NCBI RefSeq assembly: GCF_004801285.1
Contig: NZ_SSNY01000008.1
Span: 62,001-126,000, forward strand
Length of the DNA stretch: 64,000 bases
Source of the DNA: Ollibium composti
GTDB lineage: Bacteria; Pseudomonadota; Alphaproteobacteria; Rhizobiales; Rhizobiaceae
Direction of reading: 5' to 3'
The stretch's first letter is position 1; every line of letters starts with the position of its first letter. Positions 48,606-56,791 of the stretch are shown piece after piece. Below the pieces are notes generated by a model. The model searched no databases. It was not told where the DNA came from and saw nothing but the letters and a program-made list of their open reading frames with translations. The position numbers were made by a program, and so were the translations under genes.

Positions 48606-49502
48606 TCACCACTCCGCGCCGATCTGCGTGCGCGCCGCGGCAAGCTTCCTGAAGAAATAGACGGTGAAGACGATCGACAAAAGGATCGAGAAATAAGCCA
48701 TGGCGTTGGCCTGCCCCATGCGCGCGTCGCTATAGGCGGTGCGCGCGATCAGCGTCCACAGGAGCTCGGTGCGGCCGGCAGGCCCGCCGTCTGTCATGAT
48801 CTTGACGATGTCGTAGGCGCGCGCCACGTCGAGCGAGCGGATCGTCATGGCGATGTAGGCGAACGGCATGACGAACGGCAGGGTGACATAGCGGAACGTC
48901 TGCCAGGGCGTGCAGCCGTCGACGCGTGCGGCCTCCACCGGTTCCTTGGGCATGGCAAGCAGGCCGGCGAGAATGAGGATGGCGAAGATGGACGTGGAGG
49001 ACCAGATTTCGGCGATCGAGATGGCGGCGAAGGCGAGCTTGCCGTCGATCAGCCAAGGGATGGCCCGTTCGGTCAGGCCGAGCGATTGCAGGGCGTTGTT
49101 CACCAGGCCGATATTGTCGTTGAACATGAACTTGAACTGGAAGCCGACGAGGATCGGCGAGAACATCATCGGGAACATCATGATGGTGCGCAATACACGC
49201 TGGCCGCGCGTCGCCTTCTCGACCAGCAGGGCCAACCCCAGGCCGAGCAGCATCTCAAGGTTGAGCGCCACCGTCAGCAACAGCACCGTGCGGCCGAAGG
49301 CGACCCAGAAATTCCAGTCGGAGAGGATGCGCTGGTAGTTGCGCAGGCCGATGAAGGTGAAGAAGGTCTCCGGCCGGGTCAGGCGGAACGGCGTGAAACT
49401 GGAATAGAACGACAGGATGAGCGGCACCACGACCACCGCCGCCAGCACGATCACGGCCGGCAGCAGCAGGAGGGTGGGTGCGGATAGCCGCCTGGCTTTC
49501 AT
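48606..49502 (-). CDS. Sugar ABC transporter permease (MalF-like)
   Basis: A 298-residue permease with six spans. The EAA loop is EAARVDGCTPWQTFRYVTLPFVMP. ATG 49502 (MKARRLSAPTLLLLPA) gives the standard N-terminus; the frame is open farther upstream but without family sequence. The importer most likely brings in the sugar or sugar acid degraded by the operon enzymes. Confidence 0.9.
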   Translation of the reverse strand: MKARRLSAPTLLLLPAVIVLAAVVVVPLILSFYSSFTPFRLTRPETFFTFIGLRNYQRILSDWNFWVAFGRTVLLLTVALNLEMLLGLGLALLVEKATRGQRVLRTIMMFPMMFSPILVGFQFKFMFNDNIGLVNNALQSLGLTERAIPWLIDGKLAFAAISIAEIWSSTSIFAILILAGLLAMPKEPVEAARVDGCTPWQTFRYVTLPFVMPFAYIAMTIRSLDVARAYDIVKIMTDGGPAGRTELLWTLIARTAYSDARMGQANAMAYFSILLSIVFTVYFFRKLAAARTQIGAEW

Positions 49503-49582
49503 GCAAAGACAATCCCTGGGGCGCCACGCGAACGGAGCACGGGGCGACGCCCCTGCTCGATGCAGACTATCGGCGCTGGGGC

Positions 49583-49622
49583 GAAAAAAGGAAGCGGCGC
49601 CGGGCAATCGCGACGGCGCCGC
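49583..49622 (-). terminator. Intercistronic terminator-like hairpin after the solute-binding-protein gene
   Basis: Arms 49594-49602 and 49614-49622 are exact 9-base reverse complements. In the minus-strand transcript the stem is followed by TTCCTTTTTTCG (49583-49593), so this looks like an intrinsic terminator placed between the binding protein and permease genes. It would give more binding-protein mRNA than permease mRNA. Confidence 0.7.
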
Positions 49623-49634
49623 GTAAAGGACAAA

Positions 49635-50954
49635 TCAGAGCTTGCCAGCATCCTCGAGGATCTGCGTCGCCTTGGCAGCCGCGTCGTCCAGCGCCTGCTT
49701 GGACGTCTTGTCGCCAAGGATAGCAGCCTGGAGCTCAGGATAGACAGCGTTGGAAATCTCGATCCACTCGGCAGTCTGCGGCACCGGGAAGGCGTTCTTG
49801 GCGGCTTCCTGGAAGGCCTGCAGCACTTCGGTCTTGTAAGGATCGGACTTCGCCTGCTCGATATCCCATTCCCACACGGCGGTGCGGGTCGGCAGCGGGC
49901 CGGCGGCGGCTTCCAGCTTCTGGCTGTCCTCGTTGGTCAGCCACCAGACGAGCGAGGCAGCAGCCTCCTTGTTGGCGCAGTTCTCGGTCACCGAGAAGCC
50001 GTGCGCGCCCGACCAGCCGGAACGCTTGCCCGACGAGCCCTTGGGCTGCACCTTGACGCCGACATTGCCGGCTACCTTGGACGACTTCGGGTCGTTGAAG
50101 AAGCCGGCCCAGCCCGGCCAGTCGAGGTTGAGCGCGACGGTGCCCGACGCAAAACCCTGGCCGAGATCGTCCCACAGGTAGTTGGTGGTGCCGGCCGGCA
50201 CGGCCTTGGCCTTGTAGAGGTTTACGAACCAGTCGAGCGCCTGCACGCCGGCCTCGGAATTGAAGGCGGGCTTGCCGTCCTTGTCGAGATACTCGCCACC
50301 GTCGGCCACCAGCATCTCGTAGAAGCGGCCGTTGATGGCCTCTTCCTTGCCGGCGAACTGCGTGCCGTAGAAATCCGGCGGGTTGGCGAAGAATTCAGCC
50401 TGCTGGGCCATCTCGTCGAACGTGTCGGGCGGCGCCAGTTCCTCGCCGTACTTCTCCTTGTAGGCCTTCTTCTTGGCTTCGTCCTGATAGAGGCTCTTCT
50501 GGTAGTAGAGCGCCGAAACGTCGAACTGGGCACGCGGCAGCATCACCAGCTTGCCGTCCAGGGTCGCGGCGGCGATGTTGGCCGGAACGAAGGCGTCGAT
50601 CTCCTCCTTCGGCAAGAGCGTGTTCAGGTCGACATAGATGCCCGGATATTGCGGAGCGAACGAGGTGTGGTTGGAGCCGACGCACCAGGTGATCGAGTTG
50701 GAGGCGATGTCCGACTTGATTTCCTTGTCGAGGTCGAAATGGTTCTTCTTCGACAGGACGTTGACCTTGGCGCCGGTCGCCTTCTCCCATTCACCGATGC
50801 GCTCGTAGAGCTTCTCGTATTGCTGGCCGCCGATCAGCTTGGCGTCGATGGTGACGCCGGGAAACTTGCCGGGCAGATCGGCCGCCTGTGCCATGCCCAC
50901 GCCCGACACCAGCAGCAATGCACCGGCGGCGACGCCGGAAAGCAGTCTGTTCAT
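49635..50954 (-). CDS. Sugar ABC transporter solute-binding protein
   Basis: A 439-residue periplasmic binding protein with Sec signal MNRLLSGVAAGALLLVSGVG and cleavage after AQA near residue 24. The fold is extracellular solute-binding family 1 (UgpB/MalE-like). It is the first gene of the minus-strand CUT1 importer and sugar-acid operon, preceded by a GGGAGG-type site. The divergent IclR regulator lies 157 bases away. Confidence 0.9.
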   Translation of the reverse strand: MNRLLSGVAAGALLLVSGVGMAQAADLPGKFPGVTIDAKLIGGQQYEKLYERIGEWEKATGAKVNVLSKKNHFDLDKEIKSDIASNSITWCVGSNHTSFAPQYPGIYVDLNTLLPKEEIDAFVPANIAAATLDGKLVMLPRAQFDVSALYYQKSLYQDEAKKKAYKEKYGEELAPPDTFDEMAQQAEFFANPPDFYGTQFAGKEEAINGRFYEMLVADGGEYLDKDGKPAFNSEAGVQALDWFVNLYKAKAVPAGTTNYLWDDLGQGFASGTVALNLDWPGWAGFFNDPKSSKVAGNVGVKVQPKGSSGKRSGWSGAHGFSVTENCANKEAAASLVWWLTNEDSQKLEAAAGPLPTRTAVWEWDIEQAKSDPYKTEVLQAFQEAAKNAFPVPQTAEWIEISNAVYPELQAAILGDKTSKQALDDAAAKATQILEDAGKL

Positions 50955-51014
50955 GAATATCCTCCCTGGGGCATCCGTCGGCTGCCCATGATTTGAAGCC
51001 GTTCACTTGCTTCA

Positions 51015-51088
51015 TTCATATGCAAACAAAATATTTACGACCGGTCAAGCCAAATATCTTCCCAACGCCGACCGTTTGCGTATATGAA
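51015..51088. promoter_or_regulatory. Candidate IclR operator pair in the divergent promoter region
   Basis: TTCATATGCAAAC (51015-51027) and the reverse complement of GTTTGCGTATATGAA (51074-51088, reading TTCATATACGCAAAC) share TTCATAT...GCAAAC with a two-base insertion. The inverted arrangement lies between the divergent importer operon and IclR gene, as expected for an autoregulated IclR-type control region. Confidence 0.5.
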
Positions 51089-51111
51089 GATTGAAATTCA
51101 CCAGAGAGGCC

Positions 51112-51900
51112 ATGGTGCAGGACGACGAGGACGACCGCTACCGCGCACCGGCGCTCGACAAGGGGCTGGACATCCTCGAGCTGCTGGCCAGCGTGGACAG
51201 CGGCCTGACTCAGGCCGAGATCGCCAAGCGGCTGGACCGCAGCCCGAACGAGTTCTACCGGATGCTCGACCGGCTGGTGAAACGCGGCTACGTCACGCGT
51301 CCCGACGGCGACCGCTACTCGCTGACCCTGAAGTTGTTCGGGCTCGCGCAACTGCACGCGCCGGTGCGCCGGCTCGTCTCTTACGCCACCTCGATCATGC
51401 GCGAACTGGCCGAGACCTCGTGGCAGGCCAACCAGCTCGTCGTGTTCGACCGTGGCAACGCCGTCGTCATCGCCCAGCAGGAGGCGCCTCACTACTGGGG
51501 CATCTCGATCCGCGTCGGCTCGCATATCAGCCTGTTCGACACTGGCTCCGGCCATGTGTTGCTGGCGTTCCGCTCGCCTGAGGAGCGCGCAATGATGATC
51601 GCCGAACACCTGCGCAGCAACGAAGAGATGAAGCAGTCGCCGGACTTCTTCGCCCGGCTCGACCAGGTGCGCCAGCGCGGCTACGAGATGATGGCCTCGC
51701 TGCAGACGGCGGGCGTCTATAATCTGTCCGCACCGGTCCTCGGCTCGGACGGGCGCGGCATCGCGGCGCTCACCATTCCCTACATCACGCTGGTCAACGC
51801 CCCAACCGCCCCGGACATTACCAAAACGATCGCCCTGCTTCAGGAGGCCACTGCCCGCCTGTCGAAGCTGGCGGGCTCAGACGTCGGGACGACGCCCTAA
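51112..51900 (+). CDS. IclR family transcriptional regulator
   Basis: A 262-residue regulator. The N-terminal winged helix is LTQAEIAKRLDRSPNEFYRMLDRLVKRGYVTR, and the effector domain includes ISIRVGSHISLFDTGSGHVLLAF and GVYNLSAPVLGSDGRGIAALTIPY. It is divergent from the CUT1 importer and sugar-acid operon, so it probably controls that operon. ATG 51112 is my choice; a TTG at 51091 is in frame. The end overlaps the convergent gene at 51897 by four bases. Confidence 0.88.
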   Translation: MVQDDEDDRYRAPALDKGLDILELLASVDSGLTQAEIAKRLDRSPNEFYRMLDRLVKRGYVTRPDGDRYSLTLKLFGLAQLHAPVRRLVSYATSIMRELAETSWQANQLVVFDRGNAVVIAQQEAPHYWGISIRVGSHISLFDTGSGHVLLAFRSPEERAMMIAEHLRSNEEMKQSPDFFARLDQVRQRGYEMMASLQTAGVYNLSAPVLGSDGRGIAALTIPYITLVNAPTAPDITKTIALLQEATARLSKLAGSDVGTTP

Positions 51901-53054
51901 TTCCGCTCAGACCGGCGCTTGGAAAAGCTGCCGCAAAAGAGGCGATTCAGGTCCGCGATCACGGCCGCAGCCGGCTTTTTCGCTGAAAGGCCTTCATTGA
52001 TGGCGTCGGACGCCGCTTGCTGGAAGGCCATGTAGCCGTCGTGGCGCGGGCGCACCCAGGCGCCTTCGAGCGTGGCGCGCGTGGCGCGATAGAAATCGCC
52101 GGTGGCGGCGTTGACCGCACCGTCCTGCCAGGCGTCGGCATGGCCAGGCTGGCCGCCGGCGGCGGCATAGGGACCGCGCTGCACGGCACCGCTGGCAATC
52201 CAATAAGCGAAGTCGATGGCCGCGTCCCTCGCCGTGGAAAGGGCCGATACGGCGATGCCCGTGCCGCCGAGCGCGGAGCCGACCGGACCGTCGCCACCTG
52301 CCGCCGGAATGTCGCTGAAGGCCAGCCGGTGCGGCCGGAAGCCAGCCATCGCATAGGAAACATAGCCGTAGATCAGCGGCGCGCAGGCAATTTGCGAACC
52401 GGCCTCGGCCATCTTTTCCGACACCGCGATCGGGTCCATCGCAAGACAGTGCGGATCGACCAAAGCCGCCATTTCGGCGAGCATGGCAAAGGCCGTTTCG
52501 CCGGTTTCGCGGTCGATCAGGTCGCCCGGTCCTTCAACGGCGCAGGGCCGACCGAGATTGGCGGCGAGCGTATAGAACGCCATCAGAGAATGCGGTGGCT
52601 TGAGCGGCAGTAGCACTCGTCCCTGCCGGGCAAGGGCCAGCGCGTCCGCCCATGTCGCCGGCGGCGCATCGATGAGGTCCGGCCGCCAGGCCTGCACCTG
52701 TGCGGCCGCATCGATGGGAAAGGCCCATTGCCGGCCCTGCCATCGGTAGCTCGGATAGGAGCGTCCGACGCTTCCGGCGGCCAGCGCTTCACGTTCCGCC
52801 TCGCGTCCCACCACATCTAGCGGCGCCAGACAATTCTCGGCGGTGATCTGGCCGACATGCGGATGATCGATGACGATGAGGTCGTAGGCGCGCGCCAGTT
52901 CTTCCACCGGGAAGGATTCGAAGTCCTGCAGCGAGCGCTTTTCCCATGTGATGGAAACGCCTGTCTTGGCCTCCCAGAGCGCGGAACAGGCGACCATCGG
53001 GTCATAGCCGCGCGGATGGCTCCAGGTCATGCCTTTCAAGCGCACGCCGCTCAC
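51897..53054 (-). CDS. Solute-binding-protein-like protein without signal peptide
   Basis: A 385-residue protein resembling ABC-type extracellular solute-binding family 1 proteins (LKGMTWSHPRGYDPM at the N-terminus, LIVIDHPHVGQITAEN, PAAGGDGPVGSALGGTGIAVS). It has no hydrophobic signal sequence: MSGVRLKGMTWSH runs straight into the mature fold, so it is probably cytoplasmic. Its GTG start overlaps the stop of the CoA-transferase gene (GTGA). Its function is unknown; it may bind a substrate or effector for the adjacent CoA-ester pathway. Confidence 0.8.
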   Translation of the reverse strand: MSGVRLKGMTWSHPRGYDPMVACSALWEAKTGVSITWEKRSLQDFESFPVEELARAYDLIVIDHPHVGQITAENCLAPLDVVGREAEREALAAGSVGRSYPSYRWQGRQWAFPIDAAAQVQAWRPDLIDAPPATWADALALARQGRVLLPLKPPHSLMAFYTLAANLGRPCAVEGPGDLIDRETGETAFAMLAEMAALVDPHCLAMDPIAVSEKMAEAGSQIACAPLIYGYVSYAMAGFRPHRLAFSDIPAAGGDGPVGSALGGTGIAVSALSTARDAAIDFAYWIASGAVQRGPYAAAGGQPGHADAWQDGAVNAATGDFYRATRATLEGAWVRPRHDGYMAFQQAASDAINEGLSAKKPAAAVIADLNRLFCGSFSKRRSERN

Positions 53055-54223
53055 AGGCCGAACTCCATGCGGATTTTTTCGCTGTGCTCGCCGATGCGCG
53101 GCGCCGCCCGCTCGACCTTTGCCCGTACGCCGTCGACCCTGAGCGGCGAGCGCGTGGTGTGGATCGCGACGTCATCGTCGCGCGTCACCGTCTGCAACAG
53201 GTCGAGCGCCTTGAAGCCGTCGCTGTCCAGCATCTCGCGCCAGTTCAGAACCCTAGCGCACCAGACGTCGGCTGGCTCGAGGATCGCCAGCCATTCATCG
53301 ACGGTTTTCTCGGCAATGCGCCGGGCGATGATGGCCTTGATCTCGTCGCGCGCGGTGAACCAGGTCGCGGGTTCGTCGCGATAGGGCGCAAGCGCCTCGA
53401 TCTGCAAGAGATCGGCGAGCTTCGAAATGGGCATCATTGCGAGCGCCAGGAAGCCGTCGCTCGCTGGATAAACGCCGTAGGGCGCAGCCAGATAGGCATG
53501 GGCGCTGCGGAAGGAGGAGCGGCGCGGCAGGCGCTGCCCGTCGTTGAGGTGGGTGGTCAGCACCTCGAACTGGAAATCGATCAGCGCCTCGAACAGGCTC
53601 GTCTCGACATGACCGCCCTTGCCAGTGATGCCGCGCCGCACCAGGGCAGCGAGAATGCCCTGCGCGCAGGCGGCGCCCGCCAGCATGTCGGCCACCGCCA
53701 GGCCGAACGGCACCGGCCCCTGCTCCTCGTCGCCGTTCAGCCACATGATGCCGGAACGCGCCTGGGCGAGCAGGTCCTGGCCCGGCCGCTTCACCCACGG
53801 CCCCTCCTCGCCGTAGCCGCTGATCGAGGCATAGACCAGACGCGGGTTGAGCGCCTTGACGTGCTCGTAGTCGAGGCCGAGGCGCTCGATGACGCCCGGC
53901 CGGAAGTTCTGGATCAGCACGTCGGCATGCGCGAGAAGCCCACGCAAGGCCGCCAGATCGTCCTCGTTCTTCAGGTCGACGGCAAAGCTTTCCTTGGCCC
54001 GGTTGATGGCGTGGAAGATGGTGGAATCGCCGCCGATCTCGGTATCGCTGAGATAGAGCCGGCGCGACAGGTCGCCGCCGTCCGGCCGCTCGACCTTGAT
54101 GACGCGGGCGCCGAGGTCGAGAAGCCTGAGCGAACAGTACGGCCCCGACAGGAACTGGCTCATGTCGACGACGACGAGGCCGGCCAGGGGCAGATCGGCG
54201 AGCGGCAAGTCAGCGGCGGCCAT
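53051..54223 (-). CDS. CaiB/BaiF family CoA-transferase
   Basis: A 390-residue family III CoA-transferase. The N-terminal LAGLVVVDMSQFLSGPYCSLRLLDLGARVIKVE contains the CoA-binding region, and the catalytic aspartate lies in GLAVADMLAGAACAQGIL. The second half includes GGHVETSLFEAL. Family members move CoA between carboxylic acids. It is between a MaoC gene and the signal-less binding-protein gene, translationally coupled to the latter. ATG 54223 starts MAAADLPLADL; the frame is open farther upstream over the MaoC gene. Confidence 0.9.
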   Translation of the reverse strand: MAAADLPLADLPLAGLVVVDMSQFLSGPYCSLRLLDLGARVIKVERPDGGDLSRRLYLSDTEIGGDSTIFHAINRAKESFAVDLKNEDDLAALRGLLAHADVLIQNFRPGVIERLGLDYEHVKALNPRLVYASISGYGEEGPWVKRPGQDLLAQARSGIMWLNGDEEQGPVPFGLAVADMLAGAACAQGILAALVRRGITGKGGHVETSLFEALIDFQFEVLTTHLNDGQRLPRRSSFRSAHAYLAAPYGVYPASDGFLALAMMPISKLADLLQIEALAPYRDEPATWFTARDEIKAIIARRIAEKTVDEWLAILEPADVWCARVLNWREMLDSDGFKALDLLQTVTRDDDVAIHTTRSPLRVDGVRAKVERAAPRIGEHSEKIRMEFGL

Positions 54224-54225
54224 CG

Positions 54226-54777
54226 TCACTTCTCCGTCTTGCCGGCGAAATCGGCCGGGTTCCTGTACTTCACCGTCTGCAGATGCTCGCAATAGAGCAC
54301 CAGTTCGCCCTCGCCCTTGAACACCTCGTAGCTGGCGCGGATCAGGCCCATGTCCTTGTAGCGAGGGGTTTTGTCCAGGTTGGTGCGGATCGAATAGATG
54401 GTGTCGCCGATGAAGACCGGCTTGATGAAGCGCAATTTGTCGTAGCCGTAGGAAAAGGCGTTGACGCAGTTGGTGGCGACGAGGCCGAGACCGGCGGAAA
54501 AGACGAAGGCGCCGGCAACCAGACGCTTGCCGAAAATGCCCTCGCGCTCGGCGAACATCTGGTCCTGCACGTAAGGGTGGATGTCGAGCACCAGCGCATT
54601 GAAAAGATGGCTGTCGCCTTCGGCCATGGTGCGGCGCAAAGAGCGGATCTTCTGGCCGACCGGCCAGTCCTCGTAGAACCAGTTCTCGGCGTTCCACACC
54701 GGCAAGTCGGCATGGTCGGCCGGCATGTCGGCGGGATGGGTGGAGGCGACGCCAACGGTCGGCGCGAAGCTGGTCAT
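54226..54777 (-). CDS. MaoC family protein (paralogue of the one at 43.7 kb)
   Basis: A 183-residue hot-dog-fold protein. It shares [18 protein letters not shown] and neighbouring sequence with the MaoC protein at 43662-44114, but the hydratase motif is degenerate here ([16 protein letters not shown], lacking the usual P-x-H). Together with the CaiB-type transferase it suggests acyl-CoA hydration/dehydration, for example of a dicarboxylic acyl-CoA. ATG 54777 ([10 protein letters not shown]) is my choice; an in-frame ATG at 54873 would add 32 residues. Confidence 0.8.
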   Translation of the reverse strand: MTSFAPTVGVASTHPADMPADHADLPVWNAENWFYEDWPVGQKIRSLRRTMAEGDSHLFNALVLDIHPYVQDQMFAEREGIFGKRLVAGAFVFSAGLGLVATNCVNAFSYGYDKLRFIKPVFIGDTIYSIRTNLDKTPRYKDMGLIRASYEVFKGEGELVLYCEHLQTVKYRNPADFAGKTEK

Positions 54778-54989
54778 GAGTTGTCCATCCGCTGCGGGGA
54801 AAGCATGCATCGCACCGGCGTGGCGCCGCGCGACCGCATGACGATCCTCCCAATCTTCTCTTGTAAAGATCATATTCACATATGAGTTTGAAAGGCAAGC
54901 GAACAAACCGGCGTCGCAAGGCCGCGTGCCATCGCGGCCGAACGCACGGCTCAAGACAGGTCGATCCGACCGGCGAGCGATCGTGCAAT

Positions 54990-55709
54990 CTATTTCGAGA
55001 GGGGCGAATAGGCCGACAGGATCAGGCGTTCTGCCTGGCCTAGATAGGTCTCGAGCGCCTGTGCGGCTTCCGCCGGCCGGCCGTCCTCGAGCAGGCCCAG
55101 AATGGCCCGGTTGCGGTCAACGAAGGGCGCGTGCAGGTGCTCGGCATTCGGCAGCAGGCCGAAGACGAGCCTCAGTTCCAGAAGAACCTGCCCGAAGAAG
55201 GCCGAAAGACGGGGGCTGTCGGCCAGTTCCACGATAGCCGCGTGGTAGGCGATGTCAGCGCTGCCGACGCCGAGCCAGTCGCCGATGCCGCGACAGCGCT
55301 CGGCCTCCTGCAAGGCGGCGCGCATGTGGATCGCGCCCGGGTGTCCGGCATAACCCTGGGCAAGCGCCGCGCACTGCACCAGCCGCCGCACACGGTAGAC
55401 ATCGACAATGGTCTGTGTGCTCGGGATCGAGACGAACACGCCCCGATTCACCTCATGGTTCAGGATGCCTTCCTTGGCGAGCACCCGGAACGCCTCCCGC
55501 AAGGTGTTGCGCGAGACGTCCAGTTCCTCGCTCAACGCCGCTTCGGACAGATGCGCACCCGGCTTGAGCGTGCCGGCGACGATGCGCTCGCGAAGACGTG
55601 CCGCGATGCGGTGGGATTGGGCGACGCCGGTCGCCCGCCGCTCGACAAGGGAGGAGAGCGAGCCGGCCGCATCGGCGTCAGGGCGAGCAGTCACTGTGCG
55701 CTCCATCAT
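54990..55709 (-). CDS. GntR family regulator (FCD domain)
   Basis: A 239-residue regulator: winged helix [38 protein letters not shown] and an FCD effector domain ([23 protein letters not shown]). It is upstream of the MaoC/CoA-transferase genes on the minus strand and divergent from the pxpA operon across a 305-base gap that contains two inverted repeats. It could control either or both. Confidence 0.87.
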   Translation of the reverse strand: MMERTVTARPDADAAGSLSSLVERRATGVAQSHRIAARLRERIVAGTLKPGAHLSEAALSEELDVSRNTLREAFRVLAKEGILNHEVNRGVFVSIPSTQTIVDVYRVRRLVQCAALAQGYAGHPGAIHMRAALQEAERCRGIGDWLGVGSADIAYHAAIVELADSPRLSAFFGQVLLELRLVFGLLPNAEHLHAPFVDRNRAILGLLEDGRPAEAAQALETYLGQAERLILSAYSPLSK

Positions 55710-55731
55710 GGCGCCGATCTCCGAGGAACCG

Positions 55732-55765
55732 GCAGGGCCGAGACTTACGATCTGACCGGCCCTGC
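55732..55765 (-). repeat. 9-bp inverted repeat in the GntR gene leader
   Basis: Arms 55732-55740 and 55757-55765 are exact reverse complements with a 16-base spacer, 22 bases upstream of the GntR ATG. It could be a leader hairpin. The remainder of this 305-base gap (55710-56014) holds the operator-like repeat at 55815-55857 and the leader ORF at 55923-56024. Confidence 0.45.
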
Positions 55766-55814
55766 TTCAACCCGGTCCGGGAACACAGAACACCAAATAG
55801 GCAGCCGTCGCTTC

Positions 55815-55857
55815 CCATATTGTATACTACTATAATTAAGATTGTTGAACAATATGG
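55815..55857. promoter_or_regulatory. Candidate operator between the GntR gene and pxpA operon
   Basis: CCATATTGT (55815-55823) and ACAATATGG (55849-55857) are exact reverse complements 25 bases apart. The left arm runs into GTATAC (55822-55827), a typical GntR-family core. The region is AT-rich and upstream of both divergent genes, so it may be a GntR site. Confidence 0.5.
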
Positions 55858-55922
55858 ACAAGCCAGTCACTTTCTGCTAAGGGATGCCAGGAAAGATGGA
55901 GACCTTGGGAGGGGTCGGTTCG

Positions 55923-56024
55923 ATGGCGCTCATCGGCATTCACGCTTTTTGTCCTGGTTGCAGCCGCTCGCTCCGGATGCCCCAAGGCTGCCTTTGCCGC
56001 GATGGAGCCCCGTCATGCCGGTGA
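55923..56024 (+). CDS. Cysteine-rich leader ORF (33 codons) overlapping pxpA start
   Basis: ATG 55923 follows GGGAGGGG by eight bases, the strongest ribosome site in this region. The peptide begins [19 protein letters not shown] and carries five cysteines (positions 10, 13, 23, 25 and 32). The TGA at 56022-56024 overlaps the pxpA start ATG (56015). The arrangement fits a translational leader, possibly sensing cysteine or glutathione-related metabolites, since 5-oxoproline arises from glutathione turnover. It is a short ORF and may be coincidental, but its SD, position and composition are suggestive. Confidence 0.45.
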   Translation: MALIGIHAFCPGCSRSLRMPQGCLCRDGAPSCR

Positions 56025-56791
56025 TCGACATCAACAGCGACCTGGGTGAAAGCTTCGGCGCCTGGACGATGGGCGACGACGCAGCGATGCTGGACATCGT
56101 CAGCAGCGCCAACGTGGCGTGCGGCTTCCATGCCGGCGATCCAGCCGGCATCCTGCGCACGCTCAAGGCGGCCGGCCGGCGCGGCGTCGCCATCGGTGCG
56201 CATGTCGGCTACCGCGACCTTGCCGGCTTCGGACGCCGCAACATGGACCCGTCGAGCGAGGAACTGGTCGGCGACGTCATCTACCAGATCGGCGCGCTGA
56301 AGGGTCTGGCGGCGGCGGCCGGCACGACCGTCACCTATGTCAAGCCGCACGGGGCGCTCTACAACACCATCGCCCACGACCAACGGCAGGCGAGCGACGT
56401 CATCACCGCCATCCGCAGCGTCGATCCCGGCCTCGTCCTGATGGCGCTGGCGGGATCGCCGCTGATCGCGCAGGCCCGCGCTGCTGGCCTGACCGTCGTG
56501 GCGGAAGCCTTCGCCGACCGGGCCTATACCGCCGACGGCCAGCTCGTCTCGCGGCGCGAGAAGGGTTCGGTGCTGCACGACCCGCAGGAGATCGCGCAAA
56601 GGATCGTTCGCATGGTGAAGGACGGCGTGATCCGGTCGATCGACGGCAGCGACGTCGCCATCGACGCCCAATCCGTCTGCGTCCATGGCGACAGCCCCGA
56701 CGCTGTGGCGATCGCCCGGCACCTGCGGGCCGGGCTGGAAGAAGCCGGCCTGTCCGTGCAGCCGTTTTCCGGCAAGGCCGAGGCGCGGTGA
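56015..56791 (+). CDS. pxpA: 5-oxoprolinase subunit A (LamB/YcsF family)
   Basis: A 258-residue LamB/YcsF protein. The N-terminal [17 protein letters not shown] and [20 protein letters not shown] are the family signature, with [15 protein letters not shown] and [10 protein letters not shown] following. PxpA with PxpB and PxpC forms the ATP-dependent prokaryotic 5-oxoprolinase, which converts 5-oxoproline to glutamate. ATG 56015 has GGAG seven bases upstream. The next gene begins with a GTG overlapping this stop. Confidence 0.94.
   Translation: MPVIDINSDLGESFGAWTMGDDAAMLDIVSSANVACGFHAGDPAGILRTLKAAGRRGVAIGAHVGYRDLAGFGRRNMDPSSEELVGDVIYQIGALKGLAAAAGTTVTYVKPHGALYNTIAHDQRQASDVITAIRSVDPGLVLMALAGSPLIAQARAAGLTVVAEAFADRAYTADGQLVSRREKGSVLHDPQEIAQRIVRMVKDGVIRSIDGSDVAIDAQSVCVHGDSPDAVAIARHLRAGLEEAGLSVQPFSGKAEAR

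Noticed and set aside
54864..54895. AT-rich CATATGAGTTTG stretch upstream of the second MaoC gene as another IclR site
   Set aside because: It shares CATATG and TTTG with the IclR-region motif but in a different order, so the match is not convincing.
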